A stretch of DNA of 42,977 nt from an uncultured Collinsella sp. (GCA_934646865.1 CAKUEU010000009.1:1-42977); one strand, 5' to 3'; positions 16,776 through 25,844 are shown, counted from the first letter of the stretch. Made by a program: numbers and translations. Notes: generated from the sequence alone by a model not told the origin.

Positions 16776-16827
16776 GGACGCAGCCGGATGGTTATGTTTT
16801 GAAACCCATCCGGCTGCGTCCTTTTCG
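16776..16827 (+). terminator. Rho-independent terminator after the Abi gene
   Basis: A perfect 16-bp stem (16776-16791 with 16806-16821) and a 14-base loop, followed by TTTTCGTT. The rest of the gap from 16697 to 17015 holds a possible weak promoter (TTGACG 16842-16847, 16 bases, GATATT 16864-16869) for the dehydrogenase operon and nothing else I can name. Confidence 0.88.
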
Positions 16828-17015
16828 TTCTGCGGGCGTGGTTGACGGACCACAAAGCTCACGGATATTTGACGGTTTTGATCGGTATGAACGTTTGTGC
16901 CTCATGCCCATTGTTTCGGTTTGAATGGTAATAGACCGGAAACTGCTCGTTAACAGGGTGAATCGTAGGATAGGCGCTGTTGGTAACCGATAGACGAGAG
17001 GGGTTTGGTGGTGCC

Positions 17016-17399
17016 ATGTCCAGGATTGTCGAACATCCCATTTTGGGTGCTCCCAGCAAGGGGAGTCGAGTCGTTTTTACCTATGACGGCGTTGAGATGG
17101 AAGGGTACGAGGGCGAACCGATTGCTATGGCGCTCAAGGCCGCGGGTGTTGAGGTTCATCGCTTTACCGCCAAGCGCCACGAGCCACGCGGCATCTTTTG
17201 CGCTATCGGTCGCTGCACCGACTGCGTCATGGTCGTGGACGGCAAGCCCAACGTGCGTACGTGCATGACGCCGCTTGCCGCCGGTATGGACGTACGCACG
17301 CAAGACGGCGTCGCCCCGCTCGATTTGGATGACCCACGCGCCGAGGCTCTGGTTGCCGAGGCCGCCGCGAGCCCTGCTGCCGTAAAGGAGGCTGAGTAG
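17016..17399 (+). CDS. (2Fe-2S)-binding small subunit of an amine/imino-acid dehydrogenase (HcnA/SoxA type)
   Basis: A protein of 127 residues from the ATG at 17016 (MSRIVEHPIL); a TTG at 16980 would add 12 residues. It is a ferredoxin-fold domain with the cluster ligands in FCAIGRCTDC (C-x4-C-x2-C) and a fourth cysteine 11-12 residues on in VRTCM. Such small subunits occur in hydrogen cyanide synthase HcnA, opine oxidase and proline/hydroxyproline/sarcosine dehydrogenase complexes, where they relay electrons. It is followed after one base by the large FAD subunit. A GAGAGGGG site lies rather far (13 bases) from the chosen ATG, so the start is uncertain. Confidence 0.85.
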   Translation: MSRIVEHPILGAPSKGSRVVFTYDGVEMEGYEGEPIAMALKAAGVEVHRFTAKRHEPRGIFCAIGRCTDCVMVVDGKPNVRTCMTPLAAGMDVRTQDGVAPLDLDDPRAEALVAEAAASPAAVKEAE

Positions 17400-17400
17400 C

Positions 17401-19008
17401 ATGGAGCGTCATGATCTGGTCGTGGTCGGCGCCGGCCCCAGCGGCCTTTCCGCTGCCATCGAAGCCGCCAAGCGCGGGCTCGACGTCGTCGTATTTGACG
17501 AGAACGCCCGTCCCGGCGGTCAGCTGTTCAAGCAGATTCACAAGTTCTTTGGTTCCAAGGAGCACCGCGCCAAGGTCCGCGGTTTCCGCATTGGTGACGA
17601 GTTGCTTGCCGAGGCCGATGCGGCAGGCGTTACCGTGGTGCTGGACGCTACGGTGATTGGCCTGTACGAGGGCCGCGAGGTCGTGGTGCGCGTGGGCGAT
17701 GTCGTGCGCCACGTGAAGGGCGACGCCGTGCTGGTCGCCACGGGCGCGGCCGAGAACACGCTCAACTTTCCCGGTTGGACGCTGCCCGGCGTGATCGGTG
17801 CCGGCGCCGCACAGACCATGATGAACCTGCACGGTGTAAAGCCGGGCGACCGCGTGCTCATGGTCGGCTCGGGTAACGTTGGCCTGGTCGTCTCGTTCCA
17901 GCTGTTGCAGGCCGGCTGCGATGTGGTCGCGCTGGTGGATGCGGCGCCGCGCGTGGGTGGTTACGGCGTCCATGCGGCCAAGGTCGCCCGCTGCGGCGTG
18001 CCCTTCTACCTGTCGCATACCGTGGTGGCCGCTGAGGGCGACGACCGTGTAACCGGTGTCACGATCGGCGAGGTCGATGCACACTGGCAGGTTATTCCCG
18101 GTACCGAGAAGCACTTTGACGTGGACACGATCTGCGTGGCCGTGGGCCTGTCTCCCATGAGCCAGCTGCTCTCGATGGCCGGGTGCGAGATGGTCGACGA
18201 CCCCAAGCGCGGCGGCTATGTCCCGGTGTGCGACGAGAAGGGCGCGACGAGCGTGCCTGGCGTGTACGTTTCGGGCGATGTCGCGGGCATCGAGGAGGCA
18301 AGTTCTGCCATGATCGAGGGTCGTATCTCGGGCGTGGCGATCGCCGGGTACCTGGGCTACACCGATGCGGCGGACGCCGGTGAGTCCGAGGATAAACTCG
18401 AGGCCTCGCTCGACACGTTGCGCCAGGGCATGTTTGCCCCCAAGAATCGTGGCAAGAAGATCGAGACCACGGAGGAGGGCTGTCCGGTCTCGCAGCATCT
18501 GCTGCGCCATGGCTACCTTGCCGACGAGGAGCTCGACAGCTATCCCGGCGTGACGCATATGGCAGGCGTGCATCCGGTGATCGAGTGCACCCAGAACATC
18601 CCCTGCAATCCGTGTCAGGATGCCTGCAAAAAGGGCTGTATCTCCATCGGTGAGCACATTACGTCGCTGCCGATCGTGGTCGAGGACTCACATTGCATCG
18701 ACTGCGGCATGTGCGTGGCCAGCTGTCCGGGCCAGTCGATCTTCTTGGTCAACGAGGATTGTGGCGACGGCACCGCGACGGTCACGCTACCCTACGAGTT
18801 CTATCCGCTGCCGCAGGCGGGCGATTACGGACGCGCACTGAGCCGCTCGGGCGAGCCGGTGTGCGATGCCCAGGTGGTGCGCGTGCGCAGCGTCAAGGCG
18901 TTTGACAAGACGGCGCTCGTGACCATGAGCGTGCCCAAGGAGTTCGCCATGACGGCGCGCATGTTCAAGCCTGCTGAGGAGACCGAGGAGGTGGCCTGCC
19001 ATGAGTGA
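17401..19008 (+). CDS. FAD/NAD-binding, ferredoxin-containing subunit of the dehydrogenase (HcnB/OoxA type)
   Basis: A protein of 535 residues. The N-terminal FAD site is VVVGAGPSGLSAAIEA (residues 7-22); a second dinucleotide site is VLMVGSGNVGLVVSF. VPGVYVSGDVAGIEEASSAM is the usual FAD-pyrimidine strand. The C-terminal part has two Fe-S motifs, CTQNIPCNPCQDACKKGC and CIDCGMCVASCPG, enough for two [4Fe-4S] clusters. The family shuttles electrons from the substrate-oxidising subunit to an acceptor. It overlaps the next gene by 8 bases, so the complex is made in fixed ratio. Confidence 0.9.
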   Translation: MERHDLVVVGAGPSGLSAAIEAAKRGLDVVVFDENARPGGQLFKQIHKFFGSKEHRAKVRGFRIGDELLAEADAAGVTVVLDATVIGLYEGREVVVRVGDVVRHVKGDAVLVATGAAENTLNFPGWTLPGVIGAGAAQTMMNLHGVKPGDRVLMVGSGNVGLVVSFQLLQAGCDVVALVDAAPRVGGYGVHAAKVARCGVPFYLSHTVVAAEGDDRVTGVTIGEVDAHWQVIPGTEKHFDVDTICVAVGLSPMSQLLSMAGCEMVDDPKRGGYVPVCDEKGATSVPGVYVSGDVAGIEEASSAMIEGRISGVAIAGYLGYTDAADAGESEDKLEASLDTLRQGMFAPKNRGKKIETTEEGCPVSQHLLRHGYLADEELDSYPGVTHMAGVHPVIECTQNIPCNPCQDACKKGCISIGEHITSLPIVVEDSHCIDCGMCVASCPGQSIFLVNEDCGDGTATVTLPYEFYPLPQAGDYGRALSRSGEPVCDAQVVRVRSVKAFDKTALVTMSVPKEFAMTARMFKPAEETEEVACHE

Positions 19009-19369
19009 GGCCGTGAACTTTTACAAGGAGCCGGGCGAGCCGCTCGATCGTGCGGCGATTGACTTGGGGCCCTACGTGCCCGCGCCCGATGACGACGTGC
19101 TCGTATGCCGTTGCGAAGAGGTGACCAAGGGCGATATCCGCCGCGCCATCCACGACGGCATGTACACCATGACCGAGATCCGTCGTTATCTGCGCCAGGG
19201 CATGGGCTTGTGCCAGGGGCAGAGCTGCACCAAGCTCGTGCGCCGCATTATGGCCACGGAGCTTGCGGGCACACCGGCGGTAGCGCTTTTGGAGCCCGAG
19301 ACCTCGCGAGCGCCCATGCGCCCGATCGAGATGAGCGTGCTCGGCAACGGCGAAGAGGGGAGAGCGTAG
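19001..19369 (+). CDS. BFD-like (2Fe-2S) subunit of the dehydrogenase
   Basis: A protein of 122 residues. The BFD-type domain supplies four cysteines, C36-x-C38 in VCRCEEVTKGDIRRAI and C71-x4-C76 in LCQGQSC, the standard [2Fe-2S] pattern. In many related complexes this domain is fused to the FAD subunit; here it is separate. It overlaps the upstream gene by 8 bases and is 2 bases from the next one, so it is an integral part of the same complex. The tail after residue 90 is Glu/Pro/Arg-rich and looks unstructured. Confidence 0.87.
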   Translation: MSEAVNFYKEPGEPLDRAAIDLGPYVPAPDDDVLVCRCEEVTKGDIRRAIHDGMYTMTEIRRYLRQGMGLCQGQSCTKLVRRIMATELAGTPAVALLEPETSRAPMRPIEMSVLGNGEEGRA

Positions 19370-19371
19370 CC

Positions 19372-20523
19372 ATGGCGGGAACTTATGCAGATATCACCGA
19401 CGTCGCCTGCGATGTCGTTATTATCGGTGCCGGCGTGATTGGGTGCGCGGCGGCCTATAACCTGGCCAAGAAGGGCCGCAGCGTGACGGTGCTCGACCGT
19501 GAGCCCAACGTGGGCGAGGGCGCGAGCTCGCGCAATGGCGGCGGCGTTCGCCAGAGCGGCCGCGATGGGCGCGAGCTGCCGCTGGCCATGTATGCGGTCG
19601 AGAACATTTGGCCCACGCTGTCCGATGAGCTGGGGGCCGACGTCGAGTACGTCAAACGCGGCAACCTGCGCCTGGGCAAGACCGAGGAACACCTGCAGAC
19701 GCTTCGTAAGCTGGCGAGCATGTCGCAGGGCCTGGGGCTCGATATGAAGATGATCGGACCCGAGGAGGTGCGCGAGATCAACCCTTACCTGTCCGACCAG
19801 GTCATCGGCGCCTCGTGGTGCCCTACGGACGGACATGCCAACCCCATGCGCACCACGCTCGCGTATTATCGCGCGGCCAAGGCGCTCGGCGTGCGCTTCG
19901 TGACGGGTGTCGAGGTCAAGCGCCTGCGTAAGGTGCGCGGCCTCGTCGCGGGCGTCGAGTGCAACATCGGCACCTTTACGGCCAACGACGTGCTGCTGGC
20001 GGCGGGTCTGGGCAGCCGCGGCATCGCCGCGAGCGTGGGCGTCGACATCCCCATGACGGGATCGCTTATCGAGTGCTTGGTCACCGAGGCCGAGCCCACG
20101 ATGTTTCCGCAGATGCTCGGCGTCGCCACGGGTGACTTCTACGGACATCAGACGGCGCATGGCTCGTTTGTTTTTGGCGGCAGCTCGGGTTTCGAGGAGT
20201 CGAACGGCGCGTTTGGCGGCCGCCCCACCGCGAGCATTACGGCACCGGCTGAGTGCCGCGCCATCATGGGTTACATTCCGCGCCTGGCCGATGCCAAGAT
20301 CGTGAGAACCTGGGCCGGCTGGGAGGACGAGAGCGCCGATGGCGTGCCGGTGATCTCGAAGATCGACGAGGTCCCGGGCCTGACCATCGCCTGCGCCTTC
20401 ACCGGGCATGGATTTGGCATCTCGCCGATTGTGGGCCTGCTGCTCTCCGAGCTGGTGTGCGACGAGCCCACGACGCTCGATGTCTCGGCGTTTCGCTACG
20501 ACCGCTTTAAGGCGTGGTTGTGA
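19372..20523 (+). CDS. FAD-dependent amine/amino-acid oxidase subunit (DAO family, HcnC/SoxB type)
   Basis: A protein of 383 residues. The FAD site is DVVIIGAGVIGCAAAYNLAKKG (residues about 11-32, first part shown), followed by SSRNGGGVRQSGRD, where the flavin contacts lie. The C-terminal GLTIACAFTGHGFGISPIVG is the usual DAO-family closing motif. It is the catalytic subunit that removes hydride from a secondary amine or imino acid such as proline, hydroxyproline, sarcosine or an opine. The ATG at 19372 follows GGGGAGAGCGTAGCC. Its stop overlaps the start of the next gene by one base. The substrate cannot be told from motifs. Confidence 0.9.
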   Translation: MAGTYADITDVACDVVIIGAGVIGCAAAYNLAKKGRSVTVLDREPNVGEGASSRNGGGVRQSGRDGRELPLAMYAVENIWPTLSDELGADVEYVKRGNLRLGKTEEHLQTLRKLASMSQGLGLDMKMIGPEEVREINPYLSDQVIGASWCPTDGHANPMRTTLAYYRAAKALGVRFVTGVEVKRLRKVRGLVAGVECNIGTFTANDVLLAAGLGSRGIAASVGVDIPMTGSLIECLVTEAEPTMFPQMLGVATGDFYGHQTAHGSFVFGGSSGFEESNGAFGGRPTASITAPAECRAIMGYIPRLADAKIVRTWAGWEDESADGVPVISKIDEVPGLTIACAFTGHGFGISPIVGLLLSELVCDEPTTLDVSAFRYDRFKAWL

Positions 20524-21707
20524 TGGAGGATTTCTCGTACCGCCTGCCCACGCACTTTGTGTTTGGTCATGGTTCCGAGCGCGAGGCGGGCCGGCTTGTC
20601 GCGCACTACGGCGGCACCAAGGTGCTCGTGCTGTTTGGCGGCGGCTCGGTCGAGCGGTCGGGCCTGCTGGCTCGCGTGCTCAACTCGCTCGATCGGGCGC
20701 TGCTCGATCACGTTGAGCTTAAGGGCGTTAAGCCCAATCCGCTGTTGAGCACGGTCTACGAGGGCATATCGCTTGTGCGCGATGAGCACGCGGACTTTAT
20801 TCTCGCGCTTGGCGGCGGCAGCGTTATCGATACCGCGAAGGCCATTGCTGCCGGCGCGCGCTATCCGGGTGACGTGTGGGACTTTTACGGCGGCGACCGT
20901 ACGCCCGATCGGGCCTTGCCGGTCGGTTGCGTGCTTACCATCGCGGCTTCCGGTTCCGAGGCCTCGCCCGATTCGGTGATCACGCAGGATGGCTCGATGC
21001 TCAAACGCGAGACATCCTCGTCGGTGCTGCTGCCGACGTTTAGCATCTTAAATCCCGAGTTGACCGAGACGCTGCCGGCATATCAGACGGCATGCGGTAT
21101 CACCGATATGTATTCGCATCTGCTGGAGCGATACATGAGCAGAAGCACCGCCGTCGGGGTGTCCGACCGCATGATCGAGGGCCTGATGCTATCGATTATC
21201 GACGAGGCGGCGCCTGTTGTTGAGGACCCGCGAAATTATGACGCGCGCGCCAACCTGATGTGGGCGGCCGCGATGGCGCACTGCGGCCTTGCCGGCATCG
21301 ATCGCAAACACGACTGGGCGAGTCACGATATCGAGTACGCCCTGTCGTCGCGCTATGGCGTGGCACATGGGGCGGGGCTTGCCGTGGTGATTCCGGCGGT
21401 GCTTACGTATTACCTGGATGTCGAGGTTGCCGCGGTGCCGCGCTTGGCTCAGCTGGCACGTCGCGTTTGGGGCGTCGATGAGACGGACGATATGACCGCC
21501 GCTCGCGCCGGCGTTGAGGCCCAGCGTTCGTTCTTCGCTTCGCTGGGCATACCGACGACGCTCGAGGAGGTGGGCGGAAAGCTCGAGGATATTCCCTCGC
21601 TGGCGAGCGAGACGTGCTTTGCCGGCGGTCGCGCCGGTACCGTGGGAGGCTATCTCCCGCTCGATGAGCATGCTGTCGCACGCATCTTCAGCCTGATGCT
21701 TGCCTAA
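20523..21707 (+). CDS. Iron-containing alcohol dehydrogenase (BDH/YqhD type)
   Basis: A protein of 394 residues. The NAD(P) site is ALGGGSVIDTAKAIAAGARY. The iron ligands are visible as Asp and His in CGITDMYSHLLERY, and two further His in DWASHDIEYALSSRYGVAHGAG. This branch reduces aldehydes such as butyraldehyde or methylglyoxal with NAD(P)H. The start ATG overlaps the TGA of the oxidase gene (TGATG), so it belongs to the same operon and may reduce an aldehyde released by the dehydrogenase. A shortened relative is encoded at 9120. Confidence 0.93.
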   Translation: MEDFSYRLPTHFVFGHGSEREAGRLVAHYGGTKVLVLFGGGSVERSGLLARVLNSLDRALLDHVELKGVKPNPLLSTVYEGISLVRDEHADFILALGGGSVIDTAKAIAAGARYPGDVWDFYGGDRTPDRALPVGCVLTIAASGSEASPDSVITQDGSMLKRETSSSVLLPTFSILNPELTETLPAYQTACGITDMYSHLLERYMSRSTAVGVSDRMIEGLMLSIIDEAAPVVEDPRNYDARANLMWAAAMAHCGLAGIDRKHDWASHDIEYALSSRYGVAHGAGLAVVIPAVLTYYLDVEVAAVPRLAQLARRVWGVDETDDMTAARAGVEAQRSFFASLGIPTTLEEVGGKLEDIPSLASETCFAGGRAGTVGGYLPLDEHAVARIFSLMLA

Positions 21708-21709
21708 TA

Positions 21710-21788
21710 CCTGCCAGGAAGGGACGGGTTTATTTTGCTAGGTAAAGCGTTTGACCTGCCAAAATAAACCTGTCCCTTTTTGGCCGGT
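21710..21788. repeat. REP-like paired hairpin, copy 2
   Basis: Same design as 8936-9013: hairpin one at 21710-21742 (core GGGACGGGTTTA) and hairpin two at 21755-21788 (core TAAACCTGTCCC), linked by TAAAGCGTTTGA. Hairpin two shares CCTGCCAAAA(T/C)AAACCTGTCCC with copy 1. It starts 3 bases after the dehydrogenase stop and may act as its transcript end. Confidence 0.85.
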
Positions 21789-21864
21789 CGCCGTCTGTGG
21801 GCAGATTGGCAACGCTCGCTGATTACGGTCTTGACCTGCGTTAGAATAAGGGCATCTGATTATC

Positions 21865-21888
21865 CGGGCGCATGGAGGAGTGCGCCCG
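21865..21888 (+). promoter_or_regulatory. Leader hairpin of pgi exposing a GGAGGAG loop
   Basis: CGGGCGCA (21865-21872) pairs perfectly with TGCGCCCG (21881-21888); the 8-base loop is TGGAGGAG, which looks like a ribosome-binding site. The true site GAGGAGGAC follows at 21895-21903. A possible -10 box TAGAAT lies at 21842-21847. The hairpin may stabilise the abundant pgi mRNA. Confidence 0.45.
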
Positions 21889-21906
21889 TATGCTGAGGAG
21901 GACTTT

Positions 21907-23601
21907 ATGGCAACTGTTGCCGCACCTATCGACGCTACGTCGACCGCCGCTTGGAAGGCGCTCGAGGCCCATCAGGAGAAGCTCGAGGCCGAGGGCATCG
22001 ATCTTAAGGCCTGGTTCGCTGCTGACGCCGACCGCGTGAACAAGCTGAGCTTTGACGCCGGTGACCTGCACTTCGACCTGTCCAAGAACCTGGTGACCGA
22101 TGAGACCGTCAAGCTGCTGTGCGATCTTGCCCGCGAGGTGAAGCTCGAGGAGCGCCGCGACGCCATGTTCTCCGGCGAGCACATCAACACTACCGAGGAC
22201 CGTGCCGTCCTGCACACCGCGCTTCGCCGTCCGGCAAGCGAGAAGGGCCAGCTCATCGTTGACGGCCAGGACGTCGTCGCCGACGTGCACGAGGTCCTTG
22301 ACCGCATGTACGCTTTCGCCGAGCGCGTGCGCTCCGGTGAGTGGAAGGGCGTTACCGGCAAGAAGATCGAGCACCTGGTGTCCATCGGCATCGGTGGCTC
22401 CGACCTGGGTCCGGTCATGGCCTACGAGGCCCTGCGTCCCTATGCCGACGCCGGTATCGACTGCCGCTACATCTCCAACATCGACCCCAACGATCAGGCC
22501 GAGAAGCTCAAGGGTCTGGACCCCGAGACCACGCTCGTGATCATCGTCTCCAAGACCTTCACCACGCTCGAGACCCTCACCAACGCCCGCGAGGTCAAGA
22601 CCTGGATGCTCGAGCAGCTCAAGGCCCAGGGCGCCATCGACGGCTCCGATGAGCAGAACGCCGAGGCCGTGACCAAGCACTTCGTCGCCGTCTCCACCGC
22701 GCTCGACAAGGTCGAGGCCTTCGGTATCGACCCGGCCAACGCCTTCGGTTTCTGGAACTGGGTCGGCGGCCGTTACTCCGTTGACTCCGCCGTGGGCCTG
22801 TCGCTGATCGTCGTGCTCGGCCCCGAGCGCTTCCAGCAGTTCCTTGAGGGCTTCCATGCCATCGACGAGTACTTCTGCAACACGCCGCTCGAGAACAACG
22901 CCGTCGCGCTGATGGGCCTGCTCAACGTCTGGTACGTCAACTTCTTCGGTTCCAAGAGCCATGCCGTTCTGCCGTACAGCCAGTACCTGCACCGTTTCCC
23001 GGCCTACCTGCAGCAGCTCACCATGGAGTCCAACGGCAAGCACGTCCGCTGGGATGGCAGTGCTGTGACCTCCGATACCGGTGAGATCTTCTGGGGCGAG
23101 CCCGGCACCAACGGCCAGCACGCCTTCTATCAGCTGCTGCACCAGGGCACCGTGGTGGTTCCGGCCGACTTTATCGCTTTCGCCAACACCGCCAACCCCG
23201 CGACCGACAACAGCCAGGACGTCCACGAGCTGTTCCTGGGCAACTTCCTGGCCCAGACCAAGGCGCTCGCCTTTGGCAAGACGGCCGACGAGGTGCGCGC
23301 CGAGGGCACGCCCGAGCAGATCGTCCCGGCCCGCTGCTTTGAGGGCAACCGTCCGACGACCTCCATCTTCGGCGACACGCTGAGCCCGTTTGCGCTCGGC
23401 GAGCTCATCGCCCTGTACGAGCACATCGTGTTCGTCGAGGGCACGGTCTGGGGCATCGACTCCTACGACCAGTGGGGCGTCGAGCTGGGCAAGCAGCTTG
23501 CCAAGCAGATCACCCCTGCCTTCCACGATGACGCCGCCAAGGCCGAGCAGGACGCTTCGACCCAGGCGCTCATCGAGTTCTACCGCGCTCACCGCAAGTA
23601 G
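21907..23601 (+). CDS. pgi: Glucose-6-phosphate isomerase
   Basis: A protein of 564 residues that interconverts glucose-6-phosphate and fructose-6-phosphate. Signature regions are [67 protein letters not shown] and the C-terminal [19 protein letters not shown] with the catalytic lysine. The ATG at 21907 has GAGGAGGAC before it. Codon choice is strongly biased to C-ending codons, far more than in its neighbours, as expected of a highly expressed glycolytic gene; this bias opens a long false frame on the other strand. It stands alone, ended by a hairpin at 23631. Confidence 0.98.
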   Translation: MATVAAPIDATSTAAWKALEAHQEKLEAEGIDLKAWFAADADRVNKLSFDAGDLHFDLSKNLVTDETVKLLCDLAREVKLEERRDAMFSGEHINTTEDRAVLHTALRRPASEKGQLIVDGQDVVADVHEVLDRMYAFAERVRSGEWKGVTGKKIEHLVSIGIGGSDLGPVMAYEALRPYADAGIDCRYISNIDPNDQAEKLKGLDPETTLVIIVSKTFTTLETLTNAREVKTWMLEQLKAQGAIDGSDEQNAEAVTKHFVAVSTALDKVEAFGIDPANAFGFWNWVGGRYSVDSAVGLSLIVVLGPERFQQFLEGFHAIDEYFCNTPLENNAVALMGLLNVWYVNFFGSKSHAVLPYSQYLHRFPAYLQQLTMESNGKHVRWDGSAVTSDTGEIFWGEPGTNGQHAFYQLLHQGTVVVPADFIAFANTANPATDNSQDVHELFLGNFLAQTKALAFGKTADEVRAEGTPEQIVPARCFEGNRPTTSIFGDTLSPFALGELIALYEHIVFVEGTVWGIDSYDQWGVELGKQLAKQITPAFHDDAAKAEQDASTQALIEFYRAHRK

Positions 23602-23630
23602 GCTGCGCAGCTAAACCTGGCACTTAGCAG

Positions 23631-23670
23631 AAAGGGGCCCGTATCCGTTGGGATGCGGGCCCCTTTGCTG
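23631..23670 (+). terminator. Terminator of pgi
   Basis: A 16-bp stem (23631-23646 with 23651-23666, one G.T pair) closed by the tetraloop GTTG. The U-tract is weak (CCCCTTTGCTG). Confidence 0.8.
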
Positions 23671-23877
23671 TTCGGATAGGGAGTGGCGCATCGAGAGGGC
23701 GCTCGGTGGCCGCTCTTGCTTCAGGACACTCTACGGCATTATCAATATACTTCTACGGGCAATTTCATACCACTTACCGGAAGATAGGTGAGCGCCATGT
23801 TTTACGGGCGTACATTGAACGTGGTTTTTCGCGCGAAGCCACGAATCGGTTGTCAGTCCTGAACGGGGAGGCCCAGT

Positions 23878-24552
23878 ATGACCCTTGCTAAGTCCATCAA
23901 TAAGTACATCGACTATATCGACGCGCCCGAGGACACGTTTGAGCAGTATGTCGAGAAGGCGCTGAAGTACAACTTCCGCTGCGTATTTGCGAACCTGCAG
24001 GAGTACGAGACGGGTCGCGCCATGCTCGAGGGTTCTGACATCATCCTTGCCGGAGCTATCGACTTTCCTCAGGGCACGATGACACTCGAGGAAAAACTCG
24101 CAAGGTTCGAAGAGTATGCCGCATGCGGCTTCACCGAGATCGATTACGTACTGAACCAGGAATCGGTTGAGAACCGTGATTTTGACGCCATCGAGCACGA
24201 GATGACTACGATCGCCGATTTTTGCCGCGAGCGCGGTATCACCGATAAGGTGATCGTCGAGATGTGCAAGCTAGATGGCGACGATGCCGCCAAGCGTCGC
24301 GTGTGCGAGATTGCCCTTGAGGCTAAGCCAGGCTTTCTTAAGACGTCGACCGGTAGAAGCTTTGGCGGCGCCAAGCTCCAAGACGTGCAGCTGATGCGCG
24401 AGGTGCTTGGCGACGCCGTGGCAATCAAGGCGGCGGGTGGCATCCACAACTACGAGGAGGCTCTCGCATTTATCGAGGCGGGCGCCAGCGCGTTGGGCGC
24501 CTCGGCAGGCATCGCAATCGTCGAGGGCGCACCGGAAGACGAGCGCCGCTAG
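23878..24552 (+). CDS. deoC: Deoxyribose-phosphate aldolase family protein
   Basis: A protein of 224 residues, a TIM-barrel aldolase. Lys155 in PGFLKTSTGRSFGG is the Schiff-base lysine and Lys184 in VAIKAAGGIHNYEEA is the second active-site lysine. DeoC splits 2-deoxyribose-5-phosphate into glyceraldehyde-3-phosphate and acetaldehyde. Parts of the barrel are divergent from well-known DeoC proteins, so a related aldolase of another phosphosugar is possible. The ATG at 23878 follows GGGGAGGCCCAGT. No other nucleoside-catabolic gene is adjacent. Its TAG stop shares the tetranucleotide CTAG with the stop of the convergent gene on the minus strand. Confidence 0.88.
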   Translation: MTLAKSINKYIDYIDAPEDTFEQYVEKALKYNFRCVFANLQEYETGRAMLEGSDIILAGAIDFPQGTMTLEEKLARFEEYAACGFTEIDYVLNQESVENRDFDAIEHEMTTIADFCRERGITDKVIVEMCKLDGDDAAKRRVCEIALEAKPGFLKTSTGRSFGGAKLQDVQLMREVLGDAVAIKAAGGIHNYEEALAFIEAGASALGASAGIAIVEGAPEDERR

Positions 24553-25844
24553 CGTGAGAGTTCAATCTGGGCGCTTTGGGCTTCGGGGAGTTCCGCATAG
24601 AGCGGGTGGTCTTCGAGCCTAAAGCGCTCAACTTGTTGTGGGACGTGGCCGCGGACGAAGAGCCAGGAGCGGTCGACGGGCGTTGCCATGAGCGTACTGG
24701 GCAGCACGTCGGCGCGCTCCGAGAAGACGCGGGCGCTCTCGGGGTCTTGAAAGGCCAGTACCAGCTGGGTGTCGCAGTTGCCCATGATGGAGCGGGCGCG
24801 TGCCTCGCCATAGAGCGCGTCGAGCTGGTTGGTCGACTGCAAGAGCAGCGTCGCCCAGATTTCGCGGCTGCGGATGATGGAGAGCACGTTGTCGATCTGC
24901 GGCATCTGCAGGTTGGCGAAGTCGTCGAGCATAAAGCGGACCGGGATCGCGAGGCGGCCGTCGGGTTGTGCATCAGCGTGGCGAATGAGCCCGGCGAACG
25001 CCTGCGTTACAAACAAATTGGTGAGCGGATCGAGGCTGCGGTCGAGATCGCTGACGGTGATGAAGAGTGCCCGGCGCTCGCGACCCATGCCTGCGAAATC
25101 TATCTGGTTTGCATCGGTGTACAGGCGGCGCGCGCTGTCAAAGCCCAGACACATCACTTTCTCGGCAAGGATGCCCATGATGCTCGCGTGCATCTTTTCT
25201 GCCGTGATGGTGGGGGAGTAGCGCCGCCACAGCGAGAGCGCATAGCTTGTGGGGTCGGTGGTCTGCAGGTCGTCGAAGAGCCGAGCCGTGGCGCGGTCCT
25301 GGAGATGCTCGCAAAGGTCGATTACCGACGAAAGCGTCTGCTCCTCAACGGGCAGTTGCTCGCATACATACGCGATGAGGCAAGATAGCAGGTTGGCGGC
25401 CGCGTGGTCCCAAAACGGCTGGGATTGGTCCTCGATGGGGCAGATGGCCTTGGCGACCGAGATGATGTCTTGCTGGTTGGGCATGCCGTCCCGGCTGCGG
25501 CGGATGTGGTTGAGCGGGTTGTAGCCGCATTGCTCGACGCCCTCGGGCAAGGGGGCGGTGTCGTCAAGATCGGCGAAGTTGAGACGTCCTACGCGATAGC
25601 CATGTGCGGCGAGCACGGGGCCGACTTCGCGGCAGAGCGTCCCCTTGGTGTCGAGCACGATATAGCTCGCGTTCATCTGCAGTAGGTTGGGCTTGAGGAC
25701 GTTGCGGGTCTTGCCGGCGCCCGAAGGACCGATGACGAGCATATTGTTGTTGACTCCGGTTTGTCGCGTATTGCACGAGAGCATGTGGTTCTGTGCAAGG
25801 ATGGCAGGGGCGGGGGCGTGCAGTGCCGCGTTGAGGTTAGTCAT
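24549..25844 (-). CDS. Soluble VirD4/TraG-like coupling ATPase
   Basis: A protein of 431 residues. Walker A is GPSGAGKT (Gly39-Thr46), the strand SYIVLDTKGTLCREVG follows, then VRFMLDDFANLQMPQ as Walker B region and RSREIWATLLLQSTNQL as the third conserved motif. These are the hallmarks of type IV secretion coupling proteins that feed DNA or protein to a conjugation channel. Unlike full TraG/VirD4 (about 600 residues) it has no N-terminal membrane helices and is short. It overlaps the ClpP-like gene upstream by 8 bases, with AAGGAG inside that gene. No relaxase or other conjugation gene is nearby, so it may be a remnant or belong to a different kind of system. Confidence 0.85.
   Translation of the reverse strand: MTNLNAALHAPAPAILAQNHMLSCNTRQTGVNNNMLVIGPSGAGKTRNVLKPNLLQMNASYIVLDTKGTLCREVGPVLAAHGYRVGRLNFADLDDTAPLPEGVEQCGYNPLNHIRRSRDGMPNQQDIISVAKAICPIEDQSQPFWDHAAANLLSCLIAYVCEQLPVEEQTLSSVIDLCEHLQDRATARLFDDLQTTDPTSYALSLWRRYSPTITAEKMHASIMGILAEKVMCLGFDSARRLYTDANQIDFAGMGRERRALFITVSDLDRSLDPLTNLFVTQAFAGLIRHADAQPDGRLAIPVRFMLDDFANLQMPQIDNVLSIIRSREIWATLLLQSTNQLDALYGEARARSIMGNCDTQLVLAFQDPESARVFSERADVLPSTLMATPVDRSWLFVRGHVPQQVERFRLEDHPLYAELPEAQSAQIELSR

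Noticed and set aside
21841..23592. A 583-codon open frame opposite pgi
   Set aside because: The strong codon bias of pgi makes the antisense frame open; its Gly/Val/Leu/Asp-rich translation is typical of such shadows.
24549..25844. The TraG-like gene as evidence of an integrated conjugative element here
   Set aside because: There is no relaxase, VirB4, integrase, attachment site or origin of transfer in the surrounding sequence, so a full mobile element cannot be supported.
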